A stretch of 64,000 bases of DNA from Anaerolineae bacterium (GCA_023382655.1 JAHDWK010000017.1:79203-143202), one strand, 5' to 3'. Numbered from the stretch's first letter, positions 34,073 to 43,535 are shown. Program-made: numbers and translations. Notes: generated by a model from the letters alone, not told the origin.

Positions 34073-34723
34073 ATGGACGAATGTATCCGCCAGATTGAGG
34101 CGTATGCCCAAGAGATAATGTGCCAATGCGAAATTGCCCACGACTACAAACACGTAGATCGGGTGCGGCGATGGGCATTGCGGATCGCCGAGAAAGAAGG
34201 GTATCGGCACAGGGAACGGGTGCAGGCGGCAGCCTTGTTGCACGATATTGGTCTGCTACACGGCCGTGCCAGGCATGGCCCACGTGGTGCCGAAATGGCG
34301 GCTACATTCTTGCAGCATAACGGTTTTTTTGGCTCCGAAGAAATCACGGAAATCACGCGGGCGATTCACAACCACACTTCACTTGATGGCGAAGGTACAC
34401 TGGACTTTATCCTGCGTGATGCCGATATATTGGATTTGTTAGGCCCGGTGGGCATTATGCGGGCGTTCACGTCTAAAGCTGCCCAACCGGAATATCTGCC
34501 AGACAATGTGAAAGGAGACACCTGGGGCATCACGGCCGTCCAAGTAACAGAACGATTCACTTCTGGACAGGGAATCGGGCCGACGATTGTGGATCATCTC
34601 AATTTTCAGATTAGCTGTTATGAGAACCTGCACACAGCGTCAGCACGAGAATGGGGACGGCCGTTGCGGGCAACGATACAATCGTTTACATGCGAATTAG
34701 AAAAACAAGTTTCGATGACTTGA
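34073..34723 (+). CDS. HD-domain phosphohydrolase
   Basis: A 216-residue protein of the HD superfamily. Metal ligands appear as H-D-Y-K-H near residue 23, L-L-H-D-I-G-L near 57, H-N-H-T-S near 96-100 and R-D-A-D-I-L near 112. The layout is that of small YedJ/YqeK-type HD hydrolases, which act on nucleotides or other phosphoesters; the substrate is unknown. No Shine-Dalgarno precedes the ATG. It contains ACGGCCGT (unlike the gene after it), and its 5' flank holds two further copies. Confidence 0.8.
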   Translation: MDECIRQIEAYAQEIMCQCEIAHDYKHVDRVRRWALRIAEKEGYRHRERVQAAALLHDIGLLHGRARHGPRGAEMAATFLQHNGFFGSEEITEITRAIHNHTSLDGEGTLDFILRDADILDLLGPVGIMRAFTSKAAQPEYLPDNVKGDTWGITAVQVTERFTSGQGIGPTIVDHLNFQISCYENLHTASAREWGRPLRATIQSFTCELEKQVSMT

Positions 34724-34736
34724 CTTCATACCATGC

Positions 34737-35951
34737 ATGGTACATGGAATGACCAATCCTCATATGAAAATTGTTGCGGTTATCATTGCATTGTTGGTAT
34801 TGATCTCTATTGCATGGGCTGTCTTATCTGCCCTGCGTTTTCAGCCTGAGGAGGCAATTTTATATTGGGATGTAGATACAATGTATAGGTTTGAGGCTTC
34901 TTCAAAGCAGTCCTATCCACTGGAGATTCAAACAGATGGCAATATATTGTCAGCAACCTTTGATCGCAACAACGGAGAGATTGCATTTGCTGATGCCAAT
35001 GGACTAAAAACGGCATTTCTAAATGGCGATTCCCAGCAACTCCTGATAACCCATGAGAAAGAAATACTAAATCAAGACACCTTATATCGGGTAAAGTATG
35101 TGCCTCTTGAATGGTCTCCGCATGGTGATTACATCCTGTTAAGGCGAATAGGTTATGAAACTGCTGGCATTTTTCAGTTTTCGAGAACAGATGGTTTACT
35201 CCAACCTCTCCCTGCCCTACATTACGGAGGCGTAGATTCTCTACAATGTGAAACAGGGTTAAGCTGGTCGCCTGATGAAGACGCCATTGTGACAGGAATT
35301 TGGGGCATAGGCTTTTGTGACGGAAATGGCGGTATTTTTGTTATCAAAGTACCATCCCTTACAGTAGAGAAAATCTTTACAGGGACACTCAGTTTGATCC
35401 CCCCAGATCAGGAAGTTATCAATTTAGCTGGTGGGTCAGCTTACATGAAATGGTCTCCTGATGGGCAGCACATCGCATTTGTTCAAGATGAGTATTTTCC
35501 TGAGGAACAGTATCACTCTTTATTGATGCTAATTGACCCTCAGACCAGGCAAACCCAAGTAGTTGTAAATTCAGCGGAGGGAGACATTACTACACCTCTC
35601 TGGTCACCAGACAGCCAACAAATTTACTACCTCATTGACCATCAACCGCGTCTAAAACGCGATCATTTCTACTTTGAAGACCAAATCGGAGTGGCGCAGG
35701 ATGAAATCTACAAAGTGGATGTAAATTCTGGTCAATCAACACGTTTGTACGCGGGTCATAACCTGGAACTTGTATCAATATCCCCACAAGGGGAATGGAT
35801 AGCGTTTTTGCAATGGGAATCAGAAGACGGCTCTGAAACAAGTCGTATATTGTGGCTACTTCATACTTCTACAAAACAGCTAGTGCAAGTATCGGAAATA
35901 CAGGCCGAGCCTTATAGTTCAGGCTTTATCGGATGGGAAATAATTGAGTGA
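34737..35951 (+). CDS. membrane-anchored TolB/PD40-type beta-propeller protein
   Basis: A 404-residue protein with one N-terminal membrane helix (about residues 11-30) and at least four PD40/WD40-like blades marked by W-S-P-H-G-D, W-S-P-D-E-D, W-S-P-D-G-Q and W-S-P-D-S-Q. It probably displays a propeller outside the membrane for protein or ligand binding; no enzyme motif is seen. The start is uncertain (ATG at 34737, 34749 or 34764; none has a good Shine-Dalgarno). The gene is clearly more AT-rich than its neighbours and lacks ACGGCCGT, suggesting recent acquisition. Confidence 0.7.
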   Translation: MVHGMTNPHMKIVAVIIALLVLISIAWAVLSALRFQPEEAILYWDVDTMYRFEASSKQSYPLEIQTDGNILSATFDRNNGEIAFADANGLKTAFLNGDSQQLLITHEKEILNQDTLYRVKYVPLEWSPHGDYILLRRIGYETAGIFQFSRTDGLLQPLPALHYGGVDSLQCETGLSWSPDEDAIVTGIWGIGFCDGNGGIFVIKVPSLTVEKIFTGTLSLIPPDQEVINLAGGSAYMKWSPDGQHIAFVQDEYFPEEQYHSLLMLIDPQTRQTQVVVNSAEGDITTPLWSPDSQQIYYLIDHQPRLKRDHFYFEDQIGVAQDEIYKVDVNSGQSTRLYAGHNLELVSISPQGEWIAFLQWESEDGSETSRILWLLHTSTKQLVQVSEIQAEPYSSGFIGWEIIE

Positions 35952-36009
35952 AGCTATCTGTCGGTTAGACGACTATTTCACGCAAAACCGATTACATGAG
36001 GAGAAAGAA

Positions 36010-38688
36010 ATGGAAGAAAGGATTAACGAACTATTGTCCCAATTGACGTTGGAGGAAAAGGTGGCGTTGGTAGCGGGGAAGGATATGTGGACGACGGTGC
36101 CCATTGAGCGCGTGGGCATCCCGCAGATGAAGGTGACGGACGGGCCAAACGGGGCGCGGGGAGCCGACATGGGCGGGGATACCACCGCCGCCTGCTTCCC
36201 CGTCGGCATTGCCCTGGGGGCCACCTGGAACACCGACCTGCTCTATGAAGTGGGGCAGGCGTTGGCCGCTGAGGTGATGTCCAAAGGGGCGCACGTCTTG
36301 TTAGCGCCAACGGTCAACATTCATCGTGGGGTGTTGAACGGCCGTAACTTCGAATGTTACGCCGAAGACCCCCTGCTCTCCGCCGACCTGGCCGCCGCCT
36401 ACATCAAAGGGCTGCAAAGCCAGGGCGTGGCCGCCTGCGTCAAACATTACGTCGGCAACGACTCCGAATTTGAGCGGCACAGCATGAGTTCGGACATCGG
36501 CGAACGGGCGCTGCGGGAGATATATCTACGGCCGTTCCAGACGGCCGTGCAAGAAGCCCAAACCTGGACGCTCATGTCCTCCTACAACAAGGTCAATGGC
36601 ACCTATGTCAGCGAAAGCAAATGGCTGTTGCAAGACATCCTCAAAGACGAGTGGGGCTTTGACGGCGCGGTCATCTCGGACTGGTGGGGCAGCTACAGCA
36701 ATAACGCCGCTGCCGGTGGCCTGGATTTAGAGATGCCCGGCCCGGCCCGCTTCATGGGCGCGCACCTGGTGGAGAGGGTACAAAAGGGGGAACTGGACGA
36801 AACCCTCATTGATGACAAAGTGCGCCGCATCCTGCGCACCATGTTCCGCACCGGCGTCTTTGACCAGCCGGAACTACAGCCCGAATTTGCCGACGACCGC
36901 CCCGAAACCCGCGATCTCATTCGTCGCGCCGGCATTGAAGCCATCGTCCTCTTCAAAAACGAAAATGACATCCTGCCCATCAACAAAGAGAAGGTCCATT
37001 CCATCGCCGTCATTGGCGCGAGCGCCCGTTGGACGCCCATAATGGGCGGTGGCAGCGCGCAGGTGGCCGCCCATTACGCCATCTCCCATCTGGAGGGGAT
37101 CAAGGGCGCGGCGGGAGAGCGCACGGCCGTACACTACGCCATCGGCACCCCCACCACCTTCAAACTGCTGCCCAAGCTGGATACATCCTGGACGAACCAT
37201 TGGACGGCCGACATTTTTAATAATTACGACCTGGAGGGTCGGGCTACGGTGAGCCAACCGGCGCGCAAAGCCGAAATCTTCCCCATGAATGACATGCCCG
37301 CCAGCGTCGGTGAACAGTTTTCCATCCGCTACACCACCACCTTCACCCCGCCCGAAGGTGGCGTGTACACCTTCAGTCTGGTCAGCGGCGGCCTGACACG
37401 CCTGCTGGTGAATGGGGAACTGCTGATTGACAACTGGACGCAGCAAACCAAGAGCGAACTGTACTTCCACCAGGCCAGCACCGAGGTGCGCGGGCAGGTA
37501 GAACTCAAAGAAGGGCAACCGGCGGAACTGGCGGTGGAATACAGCGCCCGCAACGCCGGGCTGCGCGTCTGGCGTGTGGGCTGCCTGCCACCCGTGCCCG
37601 ACAATCCCATCGCCCAGGCAGCGCAGTTGGCTGCCACCTGCGACCTGGCACTCGTTTTTGCCGGGCTGTCCGGTGAATGGGAGAGCGAAAGTTACGACCG
37701 GCCGCACATGAATTTGCCCGGCGCGCAAAATGAATTGATCACGGCCGTGCTCGCTGCCAATCCGAACACCATCGTCATCCTCAACACCGGTTCGCCGGTC
37801 AGTATGCCCTGGGTGGCCGACGCCCCCGCCATTTTGCAAACCTGGTACGCCGGGCAAGAAGCGGGCAACGCCCTGGCCGACGTGCTGTTTGGCGAAAATG
37901 ACCCCTCTGGCCGCCTGCCGCAAACCTTCCCTGTGCGCCTGCAAGACAACCCCACCTTCATCAACTACCCCGGCGAAAACGGCCACGTGCTGTACGGTGA
38001 AGGCATCTTTGTCGGCTACCGCTACTACGAAAAGAAAGAGGTGGCCCTGCTCTTCCCCTTTGGGCATGGGCTGTCTTACACCACGTTTGCATACAGCAAT
38101 TTGCGACTAAACGGGAGCGAATTCAAACCAGGCGACCACATCGAAGTGAGCGTGGACGTGACCAACACCGGCCGCCGCACCGGGCAGGAGGTGGTGCAGG
38201 TGTATGTGCGGGATGTGGCGGCGAAGCTGGCACGGCCGTTGAAGGAACTCAAAGCCTTCACCAAAATCAGCTTGCTTCCCGGCCAGACCCAAACCGTCAC
38301 CCTGGCGCTGGATGAATCCGCCCTGGCCTACTATGACCCGGCCAAACCGGGTTGGGTGGCTGAAGCAGGCGAATTTGAAATTCATGTCGGCCGTTCCTCG
38401 CAAGATATCCGCCTGACGGCCGTCTTCACCTGGGCCGGCGAAGGGTGCGTTTTGGACCCGCTGGACAAATCCACCCGGCTGCACGTGGGCCTGACATTGC
38501 GCACCCTGCTGGATGATGACATTGGCGCGCAGGTACTGAACAAACACCTCAGCGGCATGGCCGATCATCCCCAGGCGCAAATGGCCATGGATTTGACGCT
38601 GGAACAGATCGCCGCCTTTGTGCCCAACATCATCACCCATGAAAAACTGGTGGCCATCAACGCCGATCTGATGCGGCGCGGCGGATGA
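36010..38688 (+). CDS. GH3 beta-glucosidase with PA14 insert
   Basis: An 892-residue cytoplasmic-type GH3 enzyme. The N-terminal barrel has nucleophile Asp224 in V-I-S-D-W-W-G and the K-H-Y-V-G-N-D motif. The second domain is split by a PA14-like insert (about residues 385-520), and a fibronectin III-like domain follows (G-R-R-T-G-Q-E-V-V-Q-V-Y-V). About 80 unusual residues form a helical C-terminal extension. PA14 inserts in GH3 proteins shape substrate choice. No signal peptide is seen, so it probably hydrolyses imported beta-glucosides. The ATG at 36010 has GAGGAG 6 nt upstream. Confidence 0.88.
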   Translation: MEERINELLSQLTLEEKVALVAGKDMWTTVPIERVGIPQMKVTDGPNGARGADMGGDTTAACFPVGIALGATWNTDLLYEVGQALAAEVMSKGAHVLLAPTVNIHRGVLNGRNFECYAEDPLLSADLAAAYIKGLQSQGVAACVKHYVGNDSEFERHSMSSDIGERALREIYLRPFQTAVQEAQTWTLMSSYNKVNGTYVSESKWLLQDILKDEWGFDGAVISDWWGSYSNNAAAGGLDLEMPGPARFMGAHLVERVQKGELDETLIDDKVRRILRTMFRTGVFDQPELQPEFADDRPETRDLIRRAGIEAIVLFKNENDILPINKEKVHSIAVIGASARWTPIMGGGSAQVAAHYAISHLEGIKGAAGERTAVHYAIGTPTTFKLLPKLDTSWTNHWTADIFNNYDLEGRATVSQPARKAEIFPMNDMPASVGEQFSIRYTTTFTPPEGGVYTFSLVSGGLTRLLVNGELLIDNWTQQTKSELYFHQASTEVRGQVELKEGQPAELAVEYSARNAGLRVWRVGCLPPVPDNPIAQAAQLAATCDLALVFAGLSGEWESESYDRPHMNLPGAQNELITAVLAANPNTIVILNTGSPVSMPWVADAPAILQTWYAGQEAGNALADVLFGENDPSGRLPQTFPVRLQDNPTFINYPGENGHVLYGEGIFVGYRYYEKKEVALLFPFGHGLSYTTFAYSNLRLNGSEFKPGDHIEVSVDVTNTGRRTGQEVVQVYVRDVAAKLARPLKELKAFTKISLLPGQTQTVTLALDESALAYYDPAKPGWVAEAGEFEIHVGRSSQDIRLTAVFTWAGEGCVLDPLDKSTRLHVGLTLRTLLDDDIGAQVLNKHLSGMADHPQAQMAMDLTLEQIAAFVPNIITHEKLVAINADLMRRGG

Positions 38689-38696
38689 TTTGTCAA

Positions 38697-38758
38697 TGGA
38701 ACGCGGATAAACGCGGATTTTCAAGATAAAAATCGGCGAAAATCCGCGTTCTATTTCC
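38697..38758. repeat. AACGCGGAT...AATCCGCGTT inverted repeat
   Basis: Internal GCGGATTTT and AAAATCCGC copies with an outer AACGCGGAT/ATCCGCGTT pair fill the gap between the GH3 and GH16 genes. It is the GC-variant of the 33060-33143 element. Confidence 0.65.
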
Positions 38759-38769
38759 TCAAGGTGATC

Positions 38770-39642
38770 ATGAACCAAAACTGGCAATTCCCACTCACTT
38801 ACTTGCTTTTGGTTTTGCTTTTGGGGGTGCTGGTAGCCTGTGGGGCGCTGACGCCCGAACCGACCGCAACGCCAGAACCAACCCCAACAGCCACACCCGA
38901 ACCTACCCCCACGCCGGAGTGGATGCGCGAAGGTTGGACGCTGGTGTGGCAGGATGAGTTTGACGGCCCGGAAATCAATGCCGACAACTGGACGCATGAA
39001 ACGGGCGGCGGGGGTTGGGGCAATGCCGAATGGGAAAATTACACAGATCTGCCTGCGAATTCATTCATTGAAGATGGCAAACTGGTTATTGAGGCATTGG
39101 AAGAGCTTTCTGGTGGACGGCCGTACAGTTCCGCCCGCTTGATTACCCGTGAGAAAGTGGAAGTGGAATACGGCCGTGTCGAAGCCCGTATTCAAGTCCC
39201 CTTCGGCCAGGGCATCTGGCCCGCCTTCTGGATGCTGGGCAACAACATTTTCCAAAAAGCGTGGCCCACCGCCGGGGAAATTGACATCATGGAACATATC
39301 GGCCGCGAGCCGCACACCGTGTACGCCACCGTCCACGGGCCTGGCTATTCCGGCGGTAATGGCATTGGCGATTCGATTGATTTAGGGATGCCGGTTGCCA
39401 ACGATTTTCACGTGTTTGCCATCGAATGGGAGCCGGAAGAAATCCGCTGGTACGTGGATGACATCCACTACCACACCGTTACCCCCGACGACTTACCGGC
39501 GGAGGCGACCTGGGTATTCGACCATCCTTTTTATCTGCTGCTGAATGTGGCGGTGGGTGGCAATTGGCCGGGTTATCCAGATAACACCACCATCTTCCCC
39601 CAGCGAATGCTGGTAGATTATGTGCGGGTGTATGAACCATAA
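38770..39642 (+). CDS. GH16 beta-glucanase (laminarinase-like) lipoprotein
   Basis: A 290-residue protein with a lipobox (V-L-V-A-C-G), a TPEPTP linker (about 28-50) and one GH16 domain. The catalytic motif G-E-I-D-I-M-E-H gives Glu170 as nucleophile, Asp172 as helper and Glu175 as acid/base; the extra Met makes the beta-bulge form (E-x-D-x-x-E) typical of laminarinases. W-P-A-F-W-M-L and W-Y-V-D-D fit GH16_3. It probably cuts beta-1,3-(1,4)-glucans at the cell surface to feed the sugar locus. AAGG lies 5 nt before the ATG; an in-frame GTG at 38764 is an alternative. Confidence 0.9.
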   Translation: MNQNWQFPLTYLLLVLLLGVLVACGALTPEPTATPEPTPTATPEPTPTPEWMREGWTLVWQDEFDGPEINADNWTHETGGGGWGNAEWENYTDLPANSFIEDGKLVIEALEELSGGRPYSSARLITREKVEVEYGRVEARIQVPFGQGIWPAFWMLGNNIFQKAWPTAGEIDIMEHIGREPHTVYATVHGPGYSGGNGIGDSIDLGMPVANDFHVFAIEWEPEEIRWYVDDIHYHTVTPDDLPAEATWVFDHPFYLLLNVAVGGNWPGYPDNTTIFPQRMLVDYVRVYEP

Positions 39643-39659
39643 GAGTAAATAGAGGTCAT

Positions 39660-40388
39660 GTGATTTTAGCGGGAGTTGATTTAGCCTGGCGAGGCAACAA
39701 AAATCCTTCAGCAATGGCAATCGGTGAATTGGCCCATAGTGCAATTGAAATACGTTCAATTGCACCGGCTGTTTATGGAGCTGAAAACATATTGAGTTCG
39801 TTGCAGTCAGAAAAACGCCTGGTTGGTATTTCAATAGACGCCCCACTAATCATTCGCAACTCACACGGACAGCGCACTTGCGAGAGAGAGGTTGGAAAAG
39901 TCTACGGTTCAAGGAAAGCCTCTTGTCATACATCAAATACATCTCTATATCCACATGCAACGAGCGTTTCTCTTTCTGAAAATCTGGAACGCATCGGATT
40001 CACACATCTATCAAAAGATCAATGGCAAATCGAGTGTTATCCTCATCCTGCCATCATCGAAATATTTGGATTACCTGAGAGGCTGAAGTACAAGAAGGGA
40101 ACAATTCAAGAAAAGCGATATGGCCAGATTCAGTTGGCGCATAAAACCAAAAAATTGGTACACAGTAGTGTACTCAGGCTCATAATTGGGGAAGATTTTT
40201 CACATTTCTATGACGAATCGAGAATATTATCGTTTTCCGGGCAATCACTAAAGGACAACGAAGATGTGTTAGATTCGGTACTCTGCCTCTATATCGCCGG
40301 TTTGTATGCTCTTGGATATGAGGGGAGAACATTCGGAAACATTGAGCCAGGTTATATCTGGGTGCCAAGCGGACGATGCATTGAATGA
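39660..40388 (+). CDS. DUF429 protein, predicted RNase H-fold nuclease
   Basis: A 242-residue protein with G-V-D-L-A-W near the start, S-I-D-A-P-L near residue 59, R-x-C-E-R-E, S-C-H-T-S-N, E-C-Y-P-H-P-A and N-E-D-V-L-D-S-V-L-C. The spaced acidic residues are those that led DUF429 to be predicted as an RNase H-like nuclease family. No activity is established. It starts at GTG with GAGGT upstream, 17 bp after the GH16 gene. Like the propeller gene it is AT-rich and has no ACGGCCGT. Confidence 0.8.
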   Translation: MILAGVDLAWRGNKNPSAMAIGELAHSAIEIRSIAPAVYGAENILSSLQSEKRLVGISIDAPLIIRNSHGQRTCEREVGKVYGSRKASCHTSNTSLYPHATSVSLSENLERIGFTHLSKDQWQIECYPHPAIIEIFGLPERLKYKKGTIQEKRYGQIQLAHKTKKLVHSSVLRLIIGEDFSHFYDESRILSFSGQSLKDNEDVLDSVLCLYIAGLYALGYEGRTFGNIEPGYIWVPSGRCIE

Positions 40389-40478
40389 ATCAACCATGCA
40401 GCCACGGTTAAACCCTTGCAGGTTGCCACCGGGGCAAGCAACATGAAACCAGTATGAGCATGGGCAGGTTACATTTGG

Positions 40479-41528
40479 CTATGTGTGCGACCATGTCTTG
40501 AGGAACTGCACCAACGTCTTGAGCAAATTATCAAACACTGCCAGACGCGCCACTTCATAGCCATGACTATTTTCGCGGACGTGCCCAATGCAGGCGATGC
40601 GTGGGGCCAGACCGGCATATGCCAGCAGGCTGGCGTCGCTGGCCGCGCCATCGTACACGGCCGTTTGCAATTCCGTACCCACCGCCAGCGCCGCCTGGCA
40701 AAACTGTTGCAGCAGCCGCTGATCATAAGTGGCTAACCGGTCTTTACTCCAAATCGCCGGACGGCCGTCAATCTGCAACGGGACGCCAGCCGGGATGGGC
40801 GCGCCATCTACGGCCACAAACAGTTCTGGCTGCACCTGCCGTGCCAGGTGTTTGGCCCCATGTCCACCCAACTCCTCACTGGTCACAAAGGCGATGATCG
40901 TCGGCTGATGCGGCTGTACCCCCTCGGCTTTTAGAGTCGCCAACAGCCGGAGCAGCGTCATCACACCGCCCCGGTCATCAAATGTCCAGGCAGCAATGAG
41001 GGGATTGGCCGGGTCGCCAAAGAGATAGGGGCCACGCCCCACCGCTACCGGCACACCGGGAGAACCAACCCGAACCCCACGGGCCTGCAACTGGGCCGGT
41101 GACAGGCCGGTGAGGATAAATACATCCGACCAGGTGATCGCTTTTTCACCCAATTCACCGCCATGTGTGGATCCCATGGAGAAGACGCCGGTAATCGTCT
41201 CTTTATCACCCAGGATGGAGACCGGCGACTCCCCTAACTTCCAGGGCAACAACCCACCGCTACGGTCTACGCGCAAACGGCCGTCCGGCTCAATGCGCGT
41301 CACCACAAACCCAATTTCGTCCATATGGCTGGCAAATACACAGAGCGGAGCGGTAGGGTCACGGCCGTCCAGCCGCACCACCACATTGCCCGCCGCATCC
41401 AGTTCATGGGCATACCCCATCTCGTCTAGCTTCCGCTGCACAATCCCGGCCAGACCACTTTCCCACCCCGATGGCGCGGGCACGTGCAGCAATTCCGTCA
41501 ATAATTCCACTGCCGGGTGATTGTTCAT
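40479..41528 (-). CDS. M42-family metallo-aminopeptidase
   Basis: A 349-residue M42 peptidase. Metal ligands and catalytic residues are recognisable in S-H-M-D-E-I-G, W-T-F-D-D-R-G-G, S-E-E-L-G-G-H-G and V-D-G-A-P, with a final His near H-V-R-E-N-S-H-G. A small insertion domain (about residues 70-165) is typical. Family members form tetrahedral dodecamers that trim peptides from the N-terminus; some members are annotated as endoglucanases, but the evidence favours peptidase. The gene stands alone between DUF429 and GNAT genes. Confidence 0.88.
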   Translation of the reverse strand: MNNHPAVELLTELLHVPAPSGWESGLAGIVQRKLDEMGYAHELDAAGNVVVRLDGRDPTAPLCVFASHMDEIGFVVTRIEPDGRLRVDRSGGLLPWKLGESPVSILGDKETITGVFSMGSTHGGELGEKAITWSDVFILTGLSPAQLQARGVRVGSPGVPVAVGRGPYLFGDPANPLIAAWTFDDRGGVMTLLRLLATLKAEGVQPHQPTIIAFVTSEELGGHGAKHLARQVQPELFVAVDGAPIPAGVPLQIDGRPAIWSKDRLATYDQRLLQQFCQAALAVGTELQTAVYDGAASDASLLAYAGLAPRIACIGHVRENSHGYEVARLAVFDNLLKTLVQFLKTWSHT

Positions 41529-41577
41529 CTACTTTTCTCCTCGTCGAACCTGATTTTGTTCTCTTCGTTTGGGCAAC

Positions 41578-42090
41578 CTAAACACCATTAAACTCCGGCT
41601 GGTATCTGACAATGCCCGTTACCCCATCCAGCGCACCCGGTTTTAAGGCCATCACCATAAAGGCCTCATCGGGCACCTCTATTTCCCAACGAATGCCAAA
41701 CCGGCTGGCCGATGCAAAACCAAAACGCGGGTAGTATTCGGGATGGCCGAGTACGATTAAAATCTCATGCCCGGCCTGCCACAGCATCTCAATGCCGGTT
41801 TGCGTCAATTGGGCGCCAATGCCCTCTCGTTGGCTGTGGGGTGATACCGCCAAAGGGCCGAGGCCCACGGCCGTGACCACCCCACCATTTTCATTCGTAA
41901 TCGTCACCGGCGTAAAGAGGATGTGCCCCACCACCTCCCCTCCCCGCTCGGCCACCAATGACAGCGTCACCACGTCCCGTCGCCGCAGGGCGTCCACCAG
42001 GTCAGCTTCCGCCGGGCGGCCAAACGCGGCCTCATTCACCTGCCGCACAGCGGCTTCATCTTCCGGTTGTTCTCGGCGAATCTGGATCAT
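41578..42090 (-). CDS. GNAT N-acetyltransferase
   Basis: A 170-residue GNAT protein. R-E-Q-P-E-D-E-A-A-V-R near the start, G-L-G-P-L-A-V-S-P-H-S-Q-R-E-G-I-G-A-Q-L (acetyl-CoA pyrophosphate loop) and V-L-G-H-P-E-Y-Y-P-R-F-G-F are typical of the YhbS-like group. The acceptor is unknown. The ATG at 42090 has GGAGG 7 nt upstream and gives the family N-terminus. The upstream side abuts a GTGAGGCGTGAT repeat. Confidence 0.88.
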   Translation of the reverse strand: MIQIRREQPEDEAAVRQVNEAAFGRPAEADLVDALRRRDVVTLSLVAERGGEVVGHILFTPVTITNENGGVVTAVGLGPLAVSPHSQREGIGAQLTQTGIEMLWQAGHEILIVLGHPEYYPRFGFASASRFGIRWEIEVPDEAFMVMALKPGALDGVTGIVRYQPEFNGV

Positions 42091-42149
42091 CTTTTTGCCT
42101 CCATTACCTGTGGGGATTCTATCATCGGGCATTGATTCTAGCGATGGAA

Positions 42150-42192
42150 CACGTGAGGCGTGATCCGTGAATTGTCACGCATCACGCCTCAC
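42150..42192. repeat. GTGAGGCGTGAT inverted repeat
   Basis: GTGAGGCGTGATCCGTGA and its inverted copy form a hairpin between the GNAT and PfpI genes. The TGA stop of the PfpI gene (complement at 42189-42191) is part of the right arm. Same family as 4655-4714. Confidence 0.75.
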
Positions 42193-43535
42193 ACCCCCTG
42201 CAACATCATCTGCCGCGGTTTGCGGGTATAAAACGGGGCCTGCAAACGCATCACCTTTTGCAGGAGTTTGAAGGTGACGGGGAACCGGTCATACGCAATC
42301 AGGCCAAAAGGTGGGGACGGGTCGTAATGCACCGCCAGTTGCACCTGGCGGGCGGTGGCCTCGTCGGTCAGTTGGGCGATCAGGTGCAGGGCCATATCAA
42401 TGCCCGCCGAGACGCCGGCCGAATTGATGATCTTGCCCGACTGCACCCAACGTTCCTGCACATACCGCGCCCCATACGGCCGTAGATAACCGGCATATCC
42501 CCAATGCGTGGTGGCGTCGTGGCCTTGCAGCAGCCCCACGCTGGCTAATAACAGCGCCCCGGTGCAGACCGATGTGGTGAACTGCGTGGTTTGATTGGCC
42601 GTCTTGATGTAGTCGCGGATGGCCGGGTGGCTCATGGCGCGCAGGGTGGGTGTGCCGCCGCCGGGCACGATCAGCACGTCCGGGTGGGGCACGTCGGCAA
42701 AGGTCTGGTTGGGCATAAAGGTCAGGCGGCTGTCGCTGGTGACGGGGATGCGCTGTTCGGCAACCACTACCGGCTGAAACTCCGGGCGGATGCGCGATAG
42801 CGCCGTCATCATTTCCAGGGGGCCAACCAGATCAAAGACGGTCAGCCCATCGTAGATGACCAGGGCAATCGTTTTGACGGCGTCTGGCCTGGCGGGGGCG
42901 GCGGTGGACAGATGTCCATTCACCCGTGACCAATCAATACCACCAAACGGCGGATGGGGGTCCCATTCGGCCATGATCTGCACCTGTTTGGCCGTCTTCA
43001 GGCTGCGCAGCCGGGAGACCAGCAGCAGGGACATATCTACGGCCGTTGCCGCCCCCGCCCCGGTGATAATCTTGCCCTCTTCCACCCAGGGCTGCCGTAC
43101 ATATTCCGCACCCGCCGCTGCCAGTTCCGCTGCATACGCCCAGTGGGTGGTGGCCTGCTTGCCTGGCAGCAGACCGGCAGCCGCCAGCACCAGCGCCCCG
43201 GTGCTGAATGAGCCAATGATCTCGGCGGTGGCGGCAGCACGGCGGACATACTCTATCAGTTCGGGGTTTTGGGCGACGGGTACGGGCGTCTCGCCACCAC
43301 CAATGACCAGCAGCGCATACGGATTGGGTACATCGGCAAAGGTTTTCTGCGGCCGTACCGGCAGTGGTGTACTGGACGGGATAAAGTCGGTGGTGGGGCC
43401 AACCACCACCGTTTCGTAAGGGGACATCATCGTGGCGCTGACCCAGACATGGTGGGCGGCAACCAGTTCTAACAAGGAAAAACCGGGGTAAATCACCAGA
43501 GCAATCTGTTTCTTTTGTTTCTTATCTGTAGACAT
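42189..43535 (-). CDS. tandem DJ-1/PfpI-family protein
   Basis: A 448-residue protein made of two DJ-1/PfpI domains (about residues 8-195 and 222-435), both ending in an isonitrile-hydratase-like A-T-T-H-W motif. The second keeps the nucleophile elbow V-C-T-G-A with Cys324. The first reads F-S-T-G-A with Ser111 in place of the cysteine, so only the second looks catalytically competent. The tandem form is unusual; internal pseudo-dimerisation is inferred. The substrate is unknown (isonitrile hydratase and glyoxalase activities occur in the superfamily). AAGGAG precedes the ATG at 43535. Confidence 0.82.
   Translation of the reverse strand: MSTDKKQKKQIALVIYPGFSLLELVAAHHVWVSATMMSPYETVVVGPTTDFIPSSTPLPVRPQKTFADVPNPYALLVIGGGETPVPVAQNPELIEYVRRAAATAEIIGSFSTGALVLAAAGLLPGKQATTHWAYAAELAAAGAEYVRQPWVEEGKIITGAGAATAVDMSLLLVSRLRSLKTAKQVQIMAEWDPHPPFGGIDWSRVNGHLSTAAPARPDAVKTIALVIYDGLTVFDLVGPLEMMTALSRIRPEFQPVVVAEQRIPVTSDSRLTFMPNQTFADVPHPDVLIVPGGGTPTLRAMSHPAIRDYIKTANQTTQFTTSVCTGALLLASVGLLQGHDATTHWGYAGYLRPYGARYVQERWVQSGKIINSAGVSAGIDMALHLIAQLTDEATARQVQLAVHYDPSPPFGLIAYDRFPVTFKLLQKVMRLQAPFYTRKPRQMMLQGV

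Noticed and set aside
36874..38067. Open frame of 397 codons on the minus strand
   Set aside because: Antisense shadow of the GH3-PA14 gene; no recognisable domain or start signal.
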